Shown: piece by piece, positions 1 to 11,553 of the stretch | How positions within the stretch are numbered: position 1 is the first letter of the stretch | How the letters are laid out: each line of letters begins with the position of its first letter | Assembly: GCA_947095535.1 (NCBI GenBank) | Contig: OX352772.1 | Coordinates: forward strand, 257,885,992-257,949,991 | Length of the DNA: 64,000 bases | Source of the DNA: Poecilobothrus nobilitatus | Lineage: Eukaryota; Arthropoda; Insecta; Diptera; Dolichopodidae | Direction of reading: 5' to 3' | Made by a program: the position numbers and the translations under genes | The notes under the pieces: generated by a model | Told to the model about the DNA's origin: nothing | The model's database searches: none | What the model saw: only the letters and a program-made list of their open reading frames with translations

Positions 1-1628
1 TCTTTAAAAAAGTTATTGCATGTTAACTATAGACTTTTTTGGATAATTAATTGAAATTAATTCGCCTAGCTTTAATTTTAGCAAAATCATCTATTAAATC
101 GGTGTAATCCAAATTTTCAAGAAATTCCTTTTCTATTGACAAAATGGCTAAACCTATCAACTTTTCCTGCGACATCGTACTACGTAAATAATTTTTTATA
201 ATTTTCAATTTTGAAAAGCTTCGCTCACAAGAAGCCACAGTTATGGGAATTGTTAATAGTATTTTTAAAGCAATAAATAGATTAGGAAAAAGTACATCTA
301 ATTTTTTTTAGAAATTATATTTAAAGTTTCAATGGGAGAAGTTGCTTCTTCTTTTGAAAATGATTGCGAAACAATTTCAAGCTCCTCAAACAGCTGTTCC
401 CCATTTATATCAGAATGTGTTTCATTTGTAAGATATTTTTCTAAATTTAAACAACATTTTTTTAAATCCGTTAAGGATTGGTTATGAATAATTGAAATTT
501 GATGTAAAAACTTGAAGATGTTATTATGTTCTGAGATCTGATCAAATCTTTCACTAACAGATTGTAGGGCCTGATCTATCACTTTATAGTAAAATTCTAC
601 CTGAAATCTTTTTTTTTGGATCGGAAATAATTTCATCCCTACCTTCATAGGAAAAAAGTGGCGGCTTTCGGCGACTTCTAATGGTTGATGCAAGAGGAAA
701 AAAAGGTTCAATATTTAATTTTTGAGCAATTAGTTCACTTTCTGAAATAAAGTTTTGAAAGCTTTGATAATTTCTCAAATCATTCAAATATTGTTTTGTT
801 GATTGCAAAATGCACACTGCTGTTGTTAGACATATATTTGAACTTTTAACATATTTACTAAATGTATTAATTTTTAATAAGATGGAATACCGGATTTGCA
901 ATGAGCAAATGAAATCAAACTCAATACGAGTTTCACCACACTCAATACGACGTAAATGTTCTGATAATATAGGGTCAAATTTGACGATTGATTCAGCTAA
1001 TTATAAAAAATTCCCATTATTTTGCTCGTACAAATTATCAGAGTTGCCGCGAAAAGCCAAGGATTGCACAGATAAAAATTCTACAAAAACTATTAAGCGT
1101 TTCAACACTTCCCTCCAGTGCTGAACTTCTTTAGACATATTTTTGTTTAAAATTGAATCAATCATTGAATTATTTAAAAGCCTAGATTCCATTTCTTTCC
1201 ACTTTAGAAAAAACCTAATGTGAAGTGAACTTTTTTCATGTTCTTTCAGAAACTTTCCAACGTGGCTGCAATCTTTATATCCCTTACTCGCAATTGGTGC
1301 TGTACTGTTTTCGGAAAATATTTTGCAGTAAAAGCAGAAAATAGAGTGTTTTGATAAAGAATAAACTAACCAGCATCTCGGTACAGTTTTCCCATTGGCT
1401 AAATAACGTAACGTAAAGTTTAGGTCTAAATCTTTTACCTGAAATTATGGGAAAACATATTTCATTTAATTGTTTGGGACTTTTTTTTAGTAAGAGAGTA
1501 ATAATTTTATCGTTTAAATCGGGCCAAAGCCCTCTGGGTCATTTAAATTATCTAAAATGTTAGAAGAAGATATTATAGGAATTTCTTGAAAATTTGATGT
1601 ACTTGGTTGTACGTTTACTACTAAATTG
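1..1628 (-). pseudogene. hAT transposase pseudogene, copy 1
   Basis: Minus-strand pieces of a hAT-superfamily transposase of the ZMYM1-like type. The segment at 47-238 encodes the C-terminal dimerisation motif, with the family hallmark CERSFSKLK followed by STMSQEKL and GLAILSIE. Segments at 298-711 and 584-901 cover the middle (RNase H-like region), and 1001-1192 the DUF4371-like N-terminal part, ending FRGNSDNLYEQNNGNFL. A further N-terminal stretch at about 1200-1560 reads as a TTF-type zinc-finger region. The pieces lie in different frames, so the gene is dead. The extreme N-terminus is missing because the copy is joined at 1629 to a tandem-repeat element. The window edge cuts the other side. 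Copy 2 (3373-5115) is almost identical. Confidence 0.85.
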
Positions 1629-3192
1629 TACGTTTACTACTAAAATTGAAGGAACACCATTCTGCCTAATTTAAAGATTATATCTTTGTTACTTTTGGAG
1701 ATTATATCATTTGCTCTGAGGCTCGTTCGGAAGCTTCCAAAATCCGAACCCAAGGACCAATTCCTCTCAAATTTCAGAGACCTAAATCAAACATGAAAGA
1801 ACACCATTCTGCCAAATTTAAAGGTTATATCTTTGTTGATTTTGGAGATAATCTCATTTGCTCTGGTTCTCGTTTGGAAGCTTCCAAAATCCAAACCTAT
1901 GGACCAAATCCTCTTACATTTCAGAGACATAAATCGAACGGGAAGGAACATCATTGTACAAAATTTAAAGATTCTATCTTTGTTGATTTTGGAGAAAATC
2001 TCGTTTGCTCTGGGGCTCGTCCGGAAGCTTCCAAGATTTGAACCCATGGAAAAAATTCTCACAAATTTCAGAAACATAAATCATACATGGAGGAACACCA
2101 TTCTGCCGAATTTAAAGGTTATATCTTTGTTGTTTTTGGAGATAATCTCATTTGCTCTGGGGCTCGTTCGGAAGCTACCAAAATCCAAACCCATGGACCA
2201 AATCCTCCCAAATTTCAGAGACCTGAATCAAACATCAAAGAACACCACTCTGCCAAATTTAAAGGTTATATCGTAGTTGGTTTTGGAGATAATCTCATTT
2301 GCTCTGGTGCTCGTTTGGAAGCTTCCAAAATCCAAACCTATGGACTATATCCTCTTAAATTTCAGAAACATAAATCAAACGGGAAGGAACATCATTGTAA
2401 AAAATTTAAAGGTTCTATTTTTGTTGGTTTTGGACATAATCTCGTTTGCTCTGGGGCTTGTTCGGAAACTTCCAATATCCGAATCCATGGTGCAAATTCT
2501 TTCAAATGTCAGTTTCCAATTTTATAGAAAAGGAAACATAACAGCACACTCTTGTACTAAAAATAAAGGTTCTATCTTTGTTGATTTTGGAGATATACTC
2601 GTTTGCTCTAGGGCTCGTTCGGAAGCTTCCAAGATCCGAACCTATGGACTAAACCCTCTCAAATTTCAGAGATTTAAATAAAACATGAAAGAACACCACT
2701 CTGCCAAATTTAAAGGTTATATCTTAGTTGGTTTTGGAGCTAATCTCATTTGCTCTGGTGCTCGTTCGGAAGCTTCCAAAATCCAAACCCATGGACCAAA
2801 TCCTCTTAAATTTCAGAGACATAAATCGAAAGGGGACGAACATCATTGTACAAAATTTAAAGGTTCTATCTTTCTTGGTTTTGGATATAATCTCGTTTGC
2901 TCCGGAATCATTCGGAAGCTTCCAGAATCCGAATTCATGGATCGATTTTGTCCAAATTCGAACTTAGCCTTCTTTTCGTGATTAGTAACCTTCTATATAA
3001 ATTTCATCAAGATAGCTTCATTAGTTTTTGAGTTAATGTGCGAACGGACGGACGGACGGACATAGTTAAATCGACTCAGGAGGTGATCCTGATTCAGAAT
3101 ACATATTCATGTCCATATCTAACTCGCTTCCTTTTGGTGGTTACAAACACCATACCAAAGTTAATATACCCTATACTTTAGGTGTAGGGTAT
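1629..3192 (+). mobile_element. DINE-1/mini-me-like element A (5'-truncated, 147-bp monomers)
   Basis: Non-autonomous element of Helentron (DINE-1/mini-me) type. From 1653 to about 2985 it consists of nine tandem monomers. Starts at 1653, 1800, 1947, 2094, 2241 and 2388 are exactly 147 bp apart; later ones are at about 2544, 2692 and 2839. Then come a conserved 3' region, a (GACG)n stretch at 3043-3061, and a terminal hairpin at 3166-3192 (stem ATACCCTA/TAGGGTAT). Full-length element C shows what is lost here: the 5' end with the AAGTCG/CGACTT hairpin. DINE-1 elements are known for central tandem repeats of about 150 bp, GTCY microsatellites, subterminal inverted repeats and a 3' hairpin; family membership is inferred from these. 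Because 147 is a multiple of 3, open frames run through several monomers, but they are not conserved genes. Confidence 0.75.
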
Positions 3193-3372
3193 AAAAATAT
3201 AAAACACATATTGAAATATAAATTTAAAAAAAAAGCCAATATAACAACATAAAAAAATTCAACAAAAATAGAAAACAATTAATAATTTGAAACAAAAATT
3301 AAACAAATTTTTTGAAAATTCATATTACAAAAAGTTAAAATACTAATATAAACCAAAAATCCAACATTTATC
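3193..3372. other. AT-rich spacer
   Basis: AT-rich sequence with A-runs between element A and the second hAT copy. It is probably the 3' flank of hAT copy 2. No coding signal seen. Confidence 0.6.
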
Positions 3373-5115
3373 TCTTTAAAAAAGTTATTGCATGTTAACT
3401 ATAGACTTTTTTGGATAATTAATTGAAATTAATTCGCCTAGCTTTAATTTTAGCAAAATCATCTATTAAATCGGTGTAATCCAAATTTTCAAGAAATTCC
3501 TTTTCTATTGACAAAATGGCTAAACCTATCAACTTTTCCTGCGACATCGTACTACGTAAATAATTTTTTATAATTTTCAATTTTGAAAAGCTTCGCTCAC
3601 AAGAAGCCACAGTTATGGGAATTGTTAATAGTATTTTTAAAGCAATAAATAGATTAGGAAAAAGTACATCTAATTTTTTTTAGAAATTATATTTAAAGTT
3701 TCAATGGGAGAAGTTGCTTCTTCTTTTGAAAATGATTGCGAAACAATTTCAAGCTCCTCAAACAGCTGTTCCCCATTTATATCAGAATGTGTTTCATTTG
3801 TAAGATATTTTTCTAAATTTAAACAACATTTTTTTAAATCCGTTAAGGATTGGTTATGAATAATTGAAATTTGATGTAAAAACTTGAAGATGTTATTATG
3901 TTCTGAGATCTGATCAAATCTTTCACTAACAGATTGTAGGGCCTGATCTATCACTTTATAGTAAAATTCTACCTGAAATCTTTTTTTTTGGATCGGAAAT
4001 AATTTCATCCCTACCTTCATAGGAAAAAAGTGGCGGCTTTCGGCGACTTCTAATGGTTGATGCAAGAGGAAAAAAAGGTTCAATATTTAATTTTTGAGCA
4101 ATTAGTTCACTTTCTGAAATAAAGTTTTGAAAGCTTTGATAATTTCTCAAATCATTCAAATATTGTTTTGTTGATTGCAAAATGCACACTGCTGTTGTTA
4201 GACATATATTTGAACTTTTAACATATTTACTAAATGTATTAATTTTTAATAAGATGGAATACCGGATTTGCAATGAGCAAATGAAATCAAACTCAATACG
4301 AGTTTCACCACACTCAATACGACGTAAATGTTCTGATAATATAGGGTCAAATTTGACGATTGATTCAGCTAATTATAAAAAATTCCCATTATTTTGCTCG
4401 TACAAATTATCAGAGTTGCCGCGAAAAGCCAAGGATTGCACAGATAAAAATTCTACAAAAACTATTAAGCGTTTCAACACTTCCCTCCAGTGCTGAACTT
4501 CTTTAGACATATTTTTGTTTAAAATTGAATCAATCATTGAATTATTTAAAAGCCTAGATTCCATTTCTTTCCACTTTAGAAAAAACCTAATGTGAAGTGA
4601 ACTTTTTTCATGTTCTTTCAGAAACTTTCCAACGTGGCTGCAATCTTTATATCCCTTACTCGCAATTGGTGCTGTACTGTTTTCGGAAAATATTTTGCAG
4701 TAAAAGCAGAAAATAGAGTGTTTTGATAAAGAATAAACTAACCAGCATCTCGGTACAGTTTTCCCATTGGCTAAATAACGTAACGTAAAGTTTAGGTCTA
4801 AATCTTTTACCTGAAATTATGGGAAAACATATTTCATTTAATTGTTTGGGACTTTTTTTTAGTAAGAGAGTAATAATTTTATCGTTTAAATCGGGTCAAA
4901 GCCCTCTGGGTCATTTAAATTATCTAAAATGTTAGAAGAAGGTATTATAGGAATTTCTTGAAAATTTGATGTACTTGGTTGTACGTTTACTACTAAATTT
5001 GAATCACTTTGTTCTACTTCAACGTTATTTAGATAAGCAAACATAGCATTTCATTGCTTCGTTTCTAAAATATCGCGTTGTTTTCGTTTTTGTCTGTTGG
5101 CATAACCGGACCATT
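3373..5115 (-). pseudogene. hAT transposase pseudogene, copy 2
   Basis: Second copy of the ZMYM1-like hAT transposase, identical by eye to 1-1628 except C1524/T4896 and A1570/G4942. All five translated segments of the two copies are the same. Here the N-terminal part continues past 5000. The minus strand reads a basic stretch KWSGYANRQKRKQRD ending in a stop near 5050, then a Ser/Asn-rich linker leading to a DPEG motif, which in this family precedes the TTF-type zinc finger. The segment at 3419-3610 is the hAT dimerisation domain. Frameshifts between segments make it a pseudogene. The near-identity to copy 1 means a very recent duplication, gene conversion, or an assembly artefact. Confidence 0.85.
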
Positions 5116-5118
5116 TAA

Positions 5119-5516
5119 ATGTTGAATACTCTTATTTTTATATTTATATATTCAATAATATATATTTTTGAAATAATAATTTTTAACTGACATTTGGTAT
5201 ACTCTTATTTTTATATTTATATACATTTTTTATATATTATTCAATATTATATATTTATGAATTAAATTTTGAATACTCTTATTTTTATATTTATATATTC
5301 AATTATACATCATTTTATATAATTTTTCTTGTAACTTCTAATTTATTTTGTTTTGTTTTAATTCTCTTTTTCTATATAAGGTGAATATAGAATATAAATA
5401 GATATCTTTGTTTTATATTAACATTATTAATTATACATTAACATTATTTGATTATACAATACAACAGGTTACAATCAAAGACCAAAGTATATCTATTACA
5501 ATTTACAATAGATATA
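5119..5516. repeat. AT-rich ~74-bp tandem triplet and flank
   Basis: Three copies of a motif beginning GAATACTCTTATTTTTATAT (one variant GTATACTC) start at about 5123, 5197 and 5271, a spacing of 72-76 bp. The rest is AT-rich. A small hairpin (ATATCTATT/AATAGATAT) sits just before the mariner insertion. No gene. Confidence 0.6.
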
Positions 5517-5518
5517 TA

Positions 5519-6779
5519 GGGTGTACAAAATTGAGGTATTATTTTGATTTTGCCGCCATTTTTTTTCTACCTGGAATTTTTATACGAGGTTTCTTTAGGT
5601 ATATTCTAAGTACATTCCGGTTAGTTAATATGGAATGTTACACGAAGGAACAACGTGTTTTTGTTATTACAACATTTTTTGAAAATGGTAAAAGTTTTCA
5701 AGATGTAATTAGGAAATTTCGAACAAAATTTGGTAGAGAAAATGCTCCAACAAATCGTGCCATCAAGCTGATGGTTGATAAATTTCTAGAAACTGGAACG
5801 GCCGTTCAACCGAGAATGTAGCAGCTGTGAGCAGAAGTGTTGAAGAAGATCCAAAAACTTCCATTCGTCATCGTTCGCAGCAATTAAACATCAAACCATC
5901 CACATTATTCAACATTTTGCATCGTGATCTACATTTAAAGGCTTATAAGATCCAGCTGACGCAAGAATTAAAACCAACTGACCATGCATTACGTCGGCAA
6001 TTCGTTTCTTGGGCAATCGAAAAACAAGAAGAAAATGAGAATTTTTTTAACAAAATAATCTTCACCGACGAAGCTCATTTCCAGCTCAATGGCTACGTCA
6101 ATAAACAGAATTGCCGCATTTGGGGTGAACAGAATGCAAGGGTTATCTTAGAGCAACCAGTACATCCACAAAAAGTTACGGTTTGGTGTGGTTTGTGGTC
6201 AGGAGGAATTATCGGACCATATTTTTTTGAAAACGCAAATGGAAATCCGATTACGGTCAATGGAAATCGCTACAGGGAGATGATCCGAAGCTTTTTGTGG
6301 CGGGAAATTGATGATTTGGACGTAGAGAATATGTGGTTTCAACAGGACGGTGCCACTTGCCACACAGCAAGAGAAACAATGGATCTTTTGAAGGAAAAGT
6401 TCGAAGATCGCATTATTTCTCGTAGAGGAGGAGTGATGTGGCCACCAAGATCGTGCGATTTGGCACCGTTGGATTTTTTTTTGTGAGGTTTTGTGAAATC
6501 GAAAGTGTACAGCAATAATCCCACAATAATTCAAGAGCTTAAAAACAACATTATCGAGCAGATTTCAACCACTGAGAACAGTTTATTAAACAACGTGATT
6601 CAGAATTTTGGTAAAAGATTGGAACCCTGCCGAAGTAGTAGAGGGTAATTTAGTAGAGTAGTAATTTTTCGTTATTAACCGGAACCCATTTGTAATAAAT
6701 TAAAATAAAAATATATTTAATATTTCAAAAAAAGTCTTTTTTTATTAAAATTAAAATGATACCTCAATTTTGAACACCC
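5519..6779 (+). mobile_element. Tc1/mariner element, DD41D (rosa-like)
   Basis: A complete 1261-bp element. Both ends carry matching inverted repeats: GGGTGTACAAAATTGAGGTA at the left and the complement of TACCTCAATTTTGAACACCC at the right, with weaker similarity for another 13 or so bases. It is flanked by TA on both sides (5517-5518 and 6780-6781), the target duplication of the Tc1/mariner superfamily. The transposase spacing is DD41D, which I recall from the rosa group first described in tephritid flies; this supports, but does not prove, a tephritid host. Confidence 0.9.
5630..6648 (+). pseudogene. mariner transposase (DD41D), broken
   Basis: Transposase that cuts and rejoins the element at TA sites. 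It starts at MECYTKEQ (5630). Residues of the first segment form the N-terminal helix-turn-helix DNA-binding part. The second segment (5827-6486) has the catalytic core: IIFTDEAHF (first Asp), WFQQDGATCHTA (second Asp) and DLAPLDFFL (third Asp). I count 41 residues between the second and third Asp. Two lesions are visible. A frameshift near 5816, best explained by a one-base loss, ends the first segment at a TAG (5819-5821). A TGA at 6484-6486 sits where relatives have Trp in FFLWGF. Reading continues in the same frame to a TAA at 6646-6648. All three catalytic Asp codons are still present, so inactivation is probably recent. Confidence 0.9.
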
Positions 6780-6781
6780 TA

Positions 6782-7207
6782 TACTTTGGTTACAATTAAC
6801 AATACAAAAGGCAATAGAAAATATAAAATAAAGAGAATAAACTTATTGCCTTCTACGTAAATAAATAGTAAAAAACACTTATCGCCTCACGAGTCACACC
6901 TCCCTTACTCTTTATCAATCTCTCTTTTTCTAAAATAGTAAAATCTATGAAAGAAATATGTATAACTAAAGTTATTTTCTTTCTCTCTTTTATAGTATTC
7001 CATTCATTTTAAATTAATGTATCGCTATTGTTGATATAAAAAATATTTTAGTATACATAAAAAAATATAGAATGAAATGCGCAGATTTTTAATCTTGCAC
7101 AAAATTAATATGAAGAAATGTTTTGTTATTTTTTATTTAAATGAAATTTCTATATTAAGTGTGTGCAAAAATTTTATTCTGCTCTTAATGGGAGATATTA
7201 TACATTT
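6782..7207. other. AT-rich spacer with half of a direct repeat
   Basis: No gene seen. The stretch around 7045-7130 (ATATTTTAGTATACA, later GCAGATTTTTA and TTGCACAAAATT) recurs in the same orientation at 8860-8945, on the other side of element D1. Confidence 0.5.
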
Positions 7208-8775
7208 ATACCCGTACGATAGGATCGGGTATAATAAAATTACTCCTCCGTTTGTAACACCTCGAAATAAGCGAGCTAGATATACCTTCAAAGGTATGGA
7301 TCGGATCAGAAAAAAATTCTAAGACTTTTGAGCCATGTCCGTCCGTCCGTCAGCACGCTAACTCAAAAACTAAGAAAGCTAGAATCTTGAAATTTCCACA
7401 AAATATTTTGGGAGTAATTTGTAGGTTCCCTATTTTTTTTGGTTGAGTTTGGACCAAGCCTTAGGGTAGCTCTCGAACACCTAACTTTTAGATCCCCACA
7501 TTTTTTTTGCAATAGAGCTATGAAATTTTAACTACTGATAGATCTTACAAAAATATTAATTTTATTTTTAATAACTTTTTTTTGTAGCCCCACCCGTTAC
7601 GGAGCTACAGCTCCCCAAAGGTTCAAAAAAGCTCTATATTTAAATTGTTATAGCAGAAGTTGTATAAGGTATATCTTCATTTTGAAAACGCCAAACGATT
7701 ACTACTTTCATTAGCTTTAAAAGTATGTATACAATAAATATATATTTGTGGCATACGGTGTCTTAATTTACCGTTATGCGAAACTAAAATGTTGCAAAAT
7801 CCTTTAACCCTTCTATCTTCTAAACGGTTTAAATTGGAAACTTGAAATTTTGACTGAAGTTAGATCTTTGAAAATAAGTATGAGTCATTTTAGAAATTTT
7901 TTTTGTATCACCTTTCGTTTAGGAGCTGTAAGGAGTCAAAAACTGAAAATTTCCTATTTTTAAATACCTGTAACTTGAACACCTGTTAGAATTTTTTTGA
8001 AGTAATACAGAAAAATTAAAGCTTCAACATTATACTCTTATTTCTGTTAACAACTTTTTTTAATAATATAGGGTGACTTTATAATTGACGAAAGTGTTAC
8101 TTGATTTTTTCAAATTTTCTAACAAATTTCTTCAACAAATTTTTTGCATTTGTTTTATTCGATAATTTGAAATTGTTGAGGATATAATGCGTAGTACATA
8201 AAAATGTAAATAAATATACAACATAACGGTTGCTTGAAGAATTTTTATTTATATGATATTGATATACATACATACTTATATAATATCATGTTTATTTACA
8301 TATCGTATATGTCACTAGTGAATGAATGATAAGATTATATATGTATATTATATAGCGCCGTATTTACATACATATATGTATTTTATTGTACTTATAAGAA
8401 ATTATTCTGTCAATGGAATATTTAAATATAATATAATATAATATTTAAAATTATATTTACTATTTTGTACTAAGTAAATTTAGTATACATTTACCGCTTA
8501 GTATTAAATGGTACTATAGAATATTTGAAAAAGTTTAGGATTGATAATCGTTATGTGAATGGTTAAAATCTGCTTTTGAAGAATGTACATATAAACATAT
8601 AGTTTGAATATATGTACAACCCATAGTTCTAGAAATTATAAAATTCACCCAAATTATTTTAAAATACTAAAATATTAAAAAAATAATATTGTGAGCAGAG
8701 TGACAGGCTGTTAACATACTAACGGTTCGTACGGGTATCTAAGAGTTGACAAAGGCAACTGTATTCTTCCTCGTT
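7208..8775 (-). mobile_element. DINE-like element D1
   Basis: First of five full-length copies of a ~1.57-kb non-autonomous family (D). On the plus strand it begins with a hairpin (ATACCCG/CGGGTAT around TACGATAGGAT), followed by (GTCC)3, a long non-coding body, and ends TCGTACGGGTAT then GTTG-ACAAAGG-CAAC and CTTCCTCGTT. The ends TACCCGTACGA and TCGTACGGGTA form subterminal inverted repeats. By analogy with elements A-C the biological 5' end is at 8775, so the element is on the minus strand. No coding capacity. The layout matches DINE-1/Helentron elements: no target duplication seen, T-rich insertion site, GTCY microsatellite, 3' hairpin. Confidence 0.8.
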
Positions 8776-9070
8776 TTATTGTAGATTTGTCTATCATCGC
8801 ATGGTACAAGATATATAGTTAAAAAATGTTTTAAAGAAAAATGTCATGAGAGAATAAATATTTTAGTATACAATTGAATGAAATTCGCAGATTTTTATTT
8901 TTGCACAAAATTGATGTAAAGAAAAGGAATTGATTTTCGTTTTGTTGAAATAAATTTCTATTTTTTATTATTTGTTTGTACAAACGAAAACTTTCAAAAT
9001 TTCGGCGCCCTGTGGAATTGCACCATTTGCACATATGAAAGCGCAGGCCCTAATAGCCGTTACAACAGTT
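8776..9070. other. AT-rich spacer
   Basis: Contains the second copy (8860-8945) of the direct repeat that also lies upstream of D1. No gene seen. Confidence 0.5.
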
Positions 9071-9299
9071 ACAACATGCAGTAGTGTATAACACCTTACT
9101 GCATGTGGTAATTATTGTCAACCCCTGTGACTGTAGCAGCTATTATTATTGGGTTTAGTATTCGTATTAATATTATTAATATTTTACTACAGAGTAAGGG
9201 CCATCAGTGGATTACAACGTGAGTAGTATATAACAACTTACTGCATGAGGTAATTATTGAAGGCAACTCCCACTGTCACTGTATCAGCTACTATTATTG
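9071..9299 (+). repeat. two-copy 143-bp direct repeat
   Basis: Segments starting at 9071 and 9214 share ACAAC.TG, AGTA.TGTATAACA, CTTACTGCATG, GGTAATTATTG, a GTGACTGTA/GTCACTGTATC region and CAGCTA.TATTATTG. The second copy runs straight into a trinucleotide microsatellite. Confidence 0.65.
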
Positions 9300-9430
9300 T
9301 TACTATTTTTATTATTATTATTATTATTATTACTATTATTATTATTACTATTATTATTACTATTGTTATTACTATTATTATTACTATTGTTATTACTATT
9401 ATTATTATTGTTATTATTACTACTATTAAT
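9300..9430 (+). repeat. (ATT/ACT)n trinucleotide microsatellite
   Basis: About 130 bp of ATT units interspersed with ACT and GTT variants. All open frames over it (poly-Ile, poly-Leu, poly-Asn) are simple-repeat artefacts. Confidence 0.9.
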
Positions 9431-9970
9431 TATACGATATACATTATTACGATATGAAATTACTACATATTTTTTTATTATATGACCTGACCGGGGTTTG
9501 AAGCCAAGACCCATCGATATTTATATTTAAATATACTAAATTTTCACAAATTAATTTGAGGTTATTAGTTTTTCTAAACTAATAAAAATTTTCGAATAAT
9601 TCTTAGTATAAACTAGTGAAAACGCCTATTACATGATGGGCGCACAGTGAATAAAAAGAGTTTTTTTTAAATACTGTATGGTATTGTTAATCCGGACTCA
9701 ATGATTTTTAAATAATAAAACTTAAATTTTGCTTCTTCTTTTTTCCAGTAGCAAAAGAAAATTCGGTGTGCTGGGAGTGGCTCATGTTCTTATAATAAAT
9801 AATTTCTCATTTCACGATTAAACAATTGATTTTACATAAAAATGTCTAACTTCCAATATTTTTATTAATTCTATAATATATGTATATATGTATGTATATT
9901 AACTTACAATTAAATAATGGTTAATATGCACATTCACATTATTAAAGTACATATTCGAGTTGTGCTCTTT
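9431..9970. other. AT-rich spacer with a B-box-like motif
   Basis: No gene. At about 9488-9508 the minus strand reads GGCTTCAAACCCCGG, resembling a tRNA T-arm/pol III B box. No tRNA fold is evident; it may be a decayed SINE tail. Confidence 0.35.
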
Positions 9971-11553
9971 ATACCCGTACGATAGGATCGGGTATAATAA
10001 AATTACTCCTCCGTTTGTAACACCTCGAAATAAGCGAGCTAGATATACCTTCAAAGGTATGGATCGGATCAGAAAAAAATTCTAAGACTTTTGAGCCATG
10101 TCCGTCCGTCCGTCCGTCCGTCCGTCAGCACGCTAACTCAAAAACTAAGAAAGCTAGAATCTTGAAATTTACACAAAATATTCTGGGAGTAATTTGTAGG
10201 TTCCCTATTTTTTTTGGTTGAGTTTGGACCAAGCCTTAGGGTAGCTCTCAAACACCTAACTTTTAGATCTCCACATTTTTTTTGGAATAGAGCTATAAAA
10301 TTTTAACTACTGATAGATCTCACAAAAATATTAATTTTATTTTTAATAACTTTTTTTGTACCCCCACCCATTACGGAGCTACAGCTCCCCAAAGGTTCTA
10401 AAAAGCTCTATATTTAAATTGTTATAGCACAAGTTGTATAACGCATATCTTCGTTTTGAAAACGCCAAACGATTACTACTTTTATTAGCTTTAAAAGTAT
10501 ATATAAAATAAATATATATTTGTGGCATACGGTGTCTTAATTTACCGTTATGTGAAACTCAAATTTTGCAAAATCCTTCAACCCTTCTATCTTCTAAACG
10601 GTTTAAGTTAGAAACTTCAAATTTTGACAGAAGTTAGATCTTTGAAAATAAGTATGAGTCATTTCAGAAATTTTTTTTGTATCACCCCCCGTTCAGGAGC
10701 TGTAAGGGGTCAAAAACTGAAAGTTTCCTATTTTTAAATACCTGTAACTTGAACACCTATTAAAATTTTTTTGAAGTAATACACAAAAATTAATGCTCCA
10801 ACATTATACTTTTATTTCTGTTAACAACTTTTTTTAATAATATACGGTAACTTTATAATTGATGAAAGTGTTACTTGATTTTTTCAAATTTTCTAACAAA
10901 TTTCTTTAGAGAATTTTTTGCATTTTGTTTTACTCGATAATTTGAAATTGTTGAGGATATAATGCGTAGTACAAAAAAATGTGAATAAATAAACAACATA
11001 ACGGTTGCTTGAAGAATTTTTATTATTATTTATATGATATTGATATATATACATACTTATATAATATCATGTTTATTTACATATCGTATATGTCACTAGT
11101 GAATGAATGATAAGAGTATATATGTATATTATATAGCGCCGTATTTACATACATATATGTATTTTATTGTACTTATAAGAAATTATTCTGTCAATGGAAT
11201 ATTTAAATGTAATATAATATAATATTTTAAATTATATTTACTATTTTGTACTAAGTAAATTTAATATACATTTACCGCTTAGTATTAAATGTTACTATAG
11301 AATATTTGAAAAAGTTTTGGATTGATAATCGTTATGTGGAAGGTTAGAATCTGCTTTAGAAGAATGTACATATAAACATATAGTTTGAATATATGTACAA
11401 CCCATAAGTTCTAGAAATTATAAAATTCACCCAAATTATTTTAAAATACTAAAATATTAAAAAAATAATATTGTAGGCAGAGTGACTGTGAACATACTAA
11501 CGGTTCGTACGGGTATCTAAGAGTTGACAAAGTCAACTGTATTCTTCCTCGTT
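9971..11553 (-). mobile_element. DINE-like element D2
   Basis: Full-length member of family D with (GTCC)5. It shares several diagnostic variants with D3 (12588-14245) that D1, D4 and D5 lack, for example TTTGGAATAGAGCTATAAAA and ATAACGCATATCTTCG. D2 and D3 are therefore sister copies in inverted orientation. Confidence 0.8.

Noticed and set aside
1793..2967. Overlapping 80-150-residue frames repeating KEHHSAKFKGYI-type segments (also at 25463 and 43802-44824)
   Set aside because: The 147-bp monomer is 49 codons, so frames pass through several units in more than one register. No conserved start, and the element family is non-coding.
1653..2985. Regular direct repeats as a CRISPR array
   Set aside because: Units are contiguous with no unique spacers, and the sequence is eukaryotic.
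9483..9515. tRNA fragment
   Set aside because: Isolated T-arm-like text without a fold.
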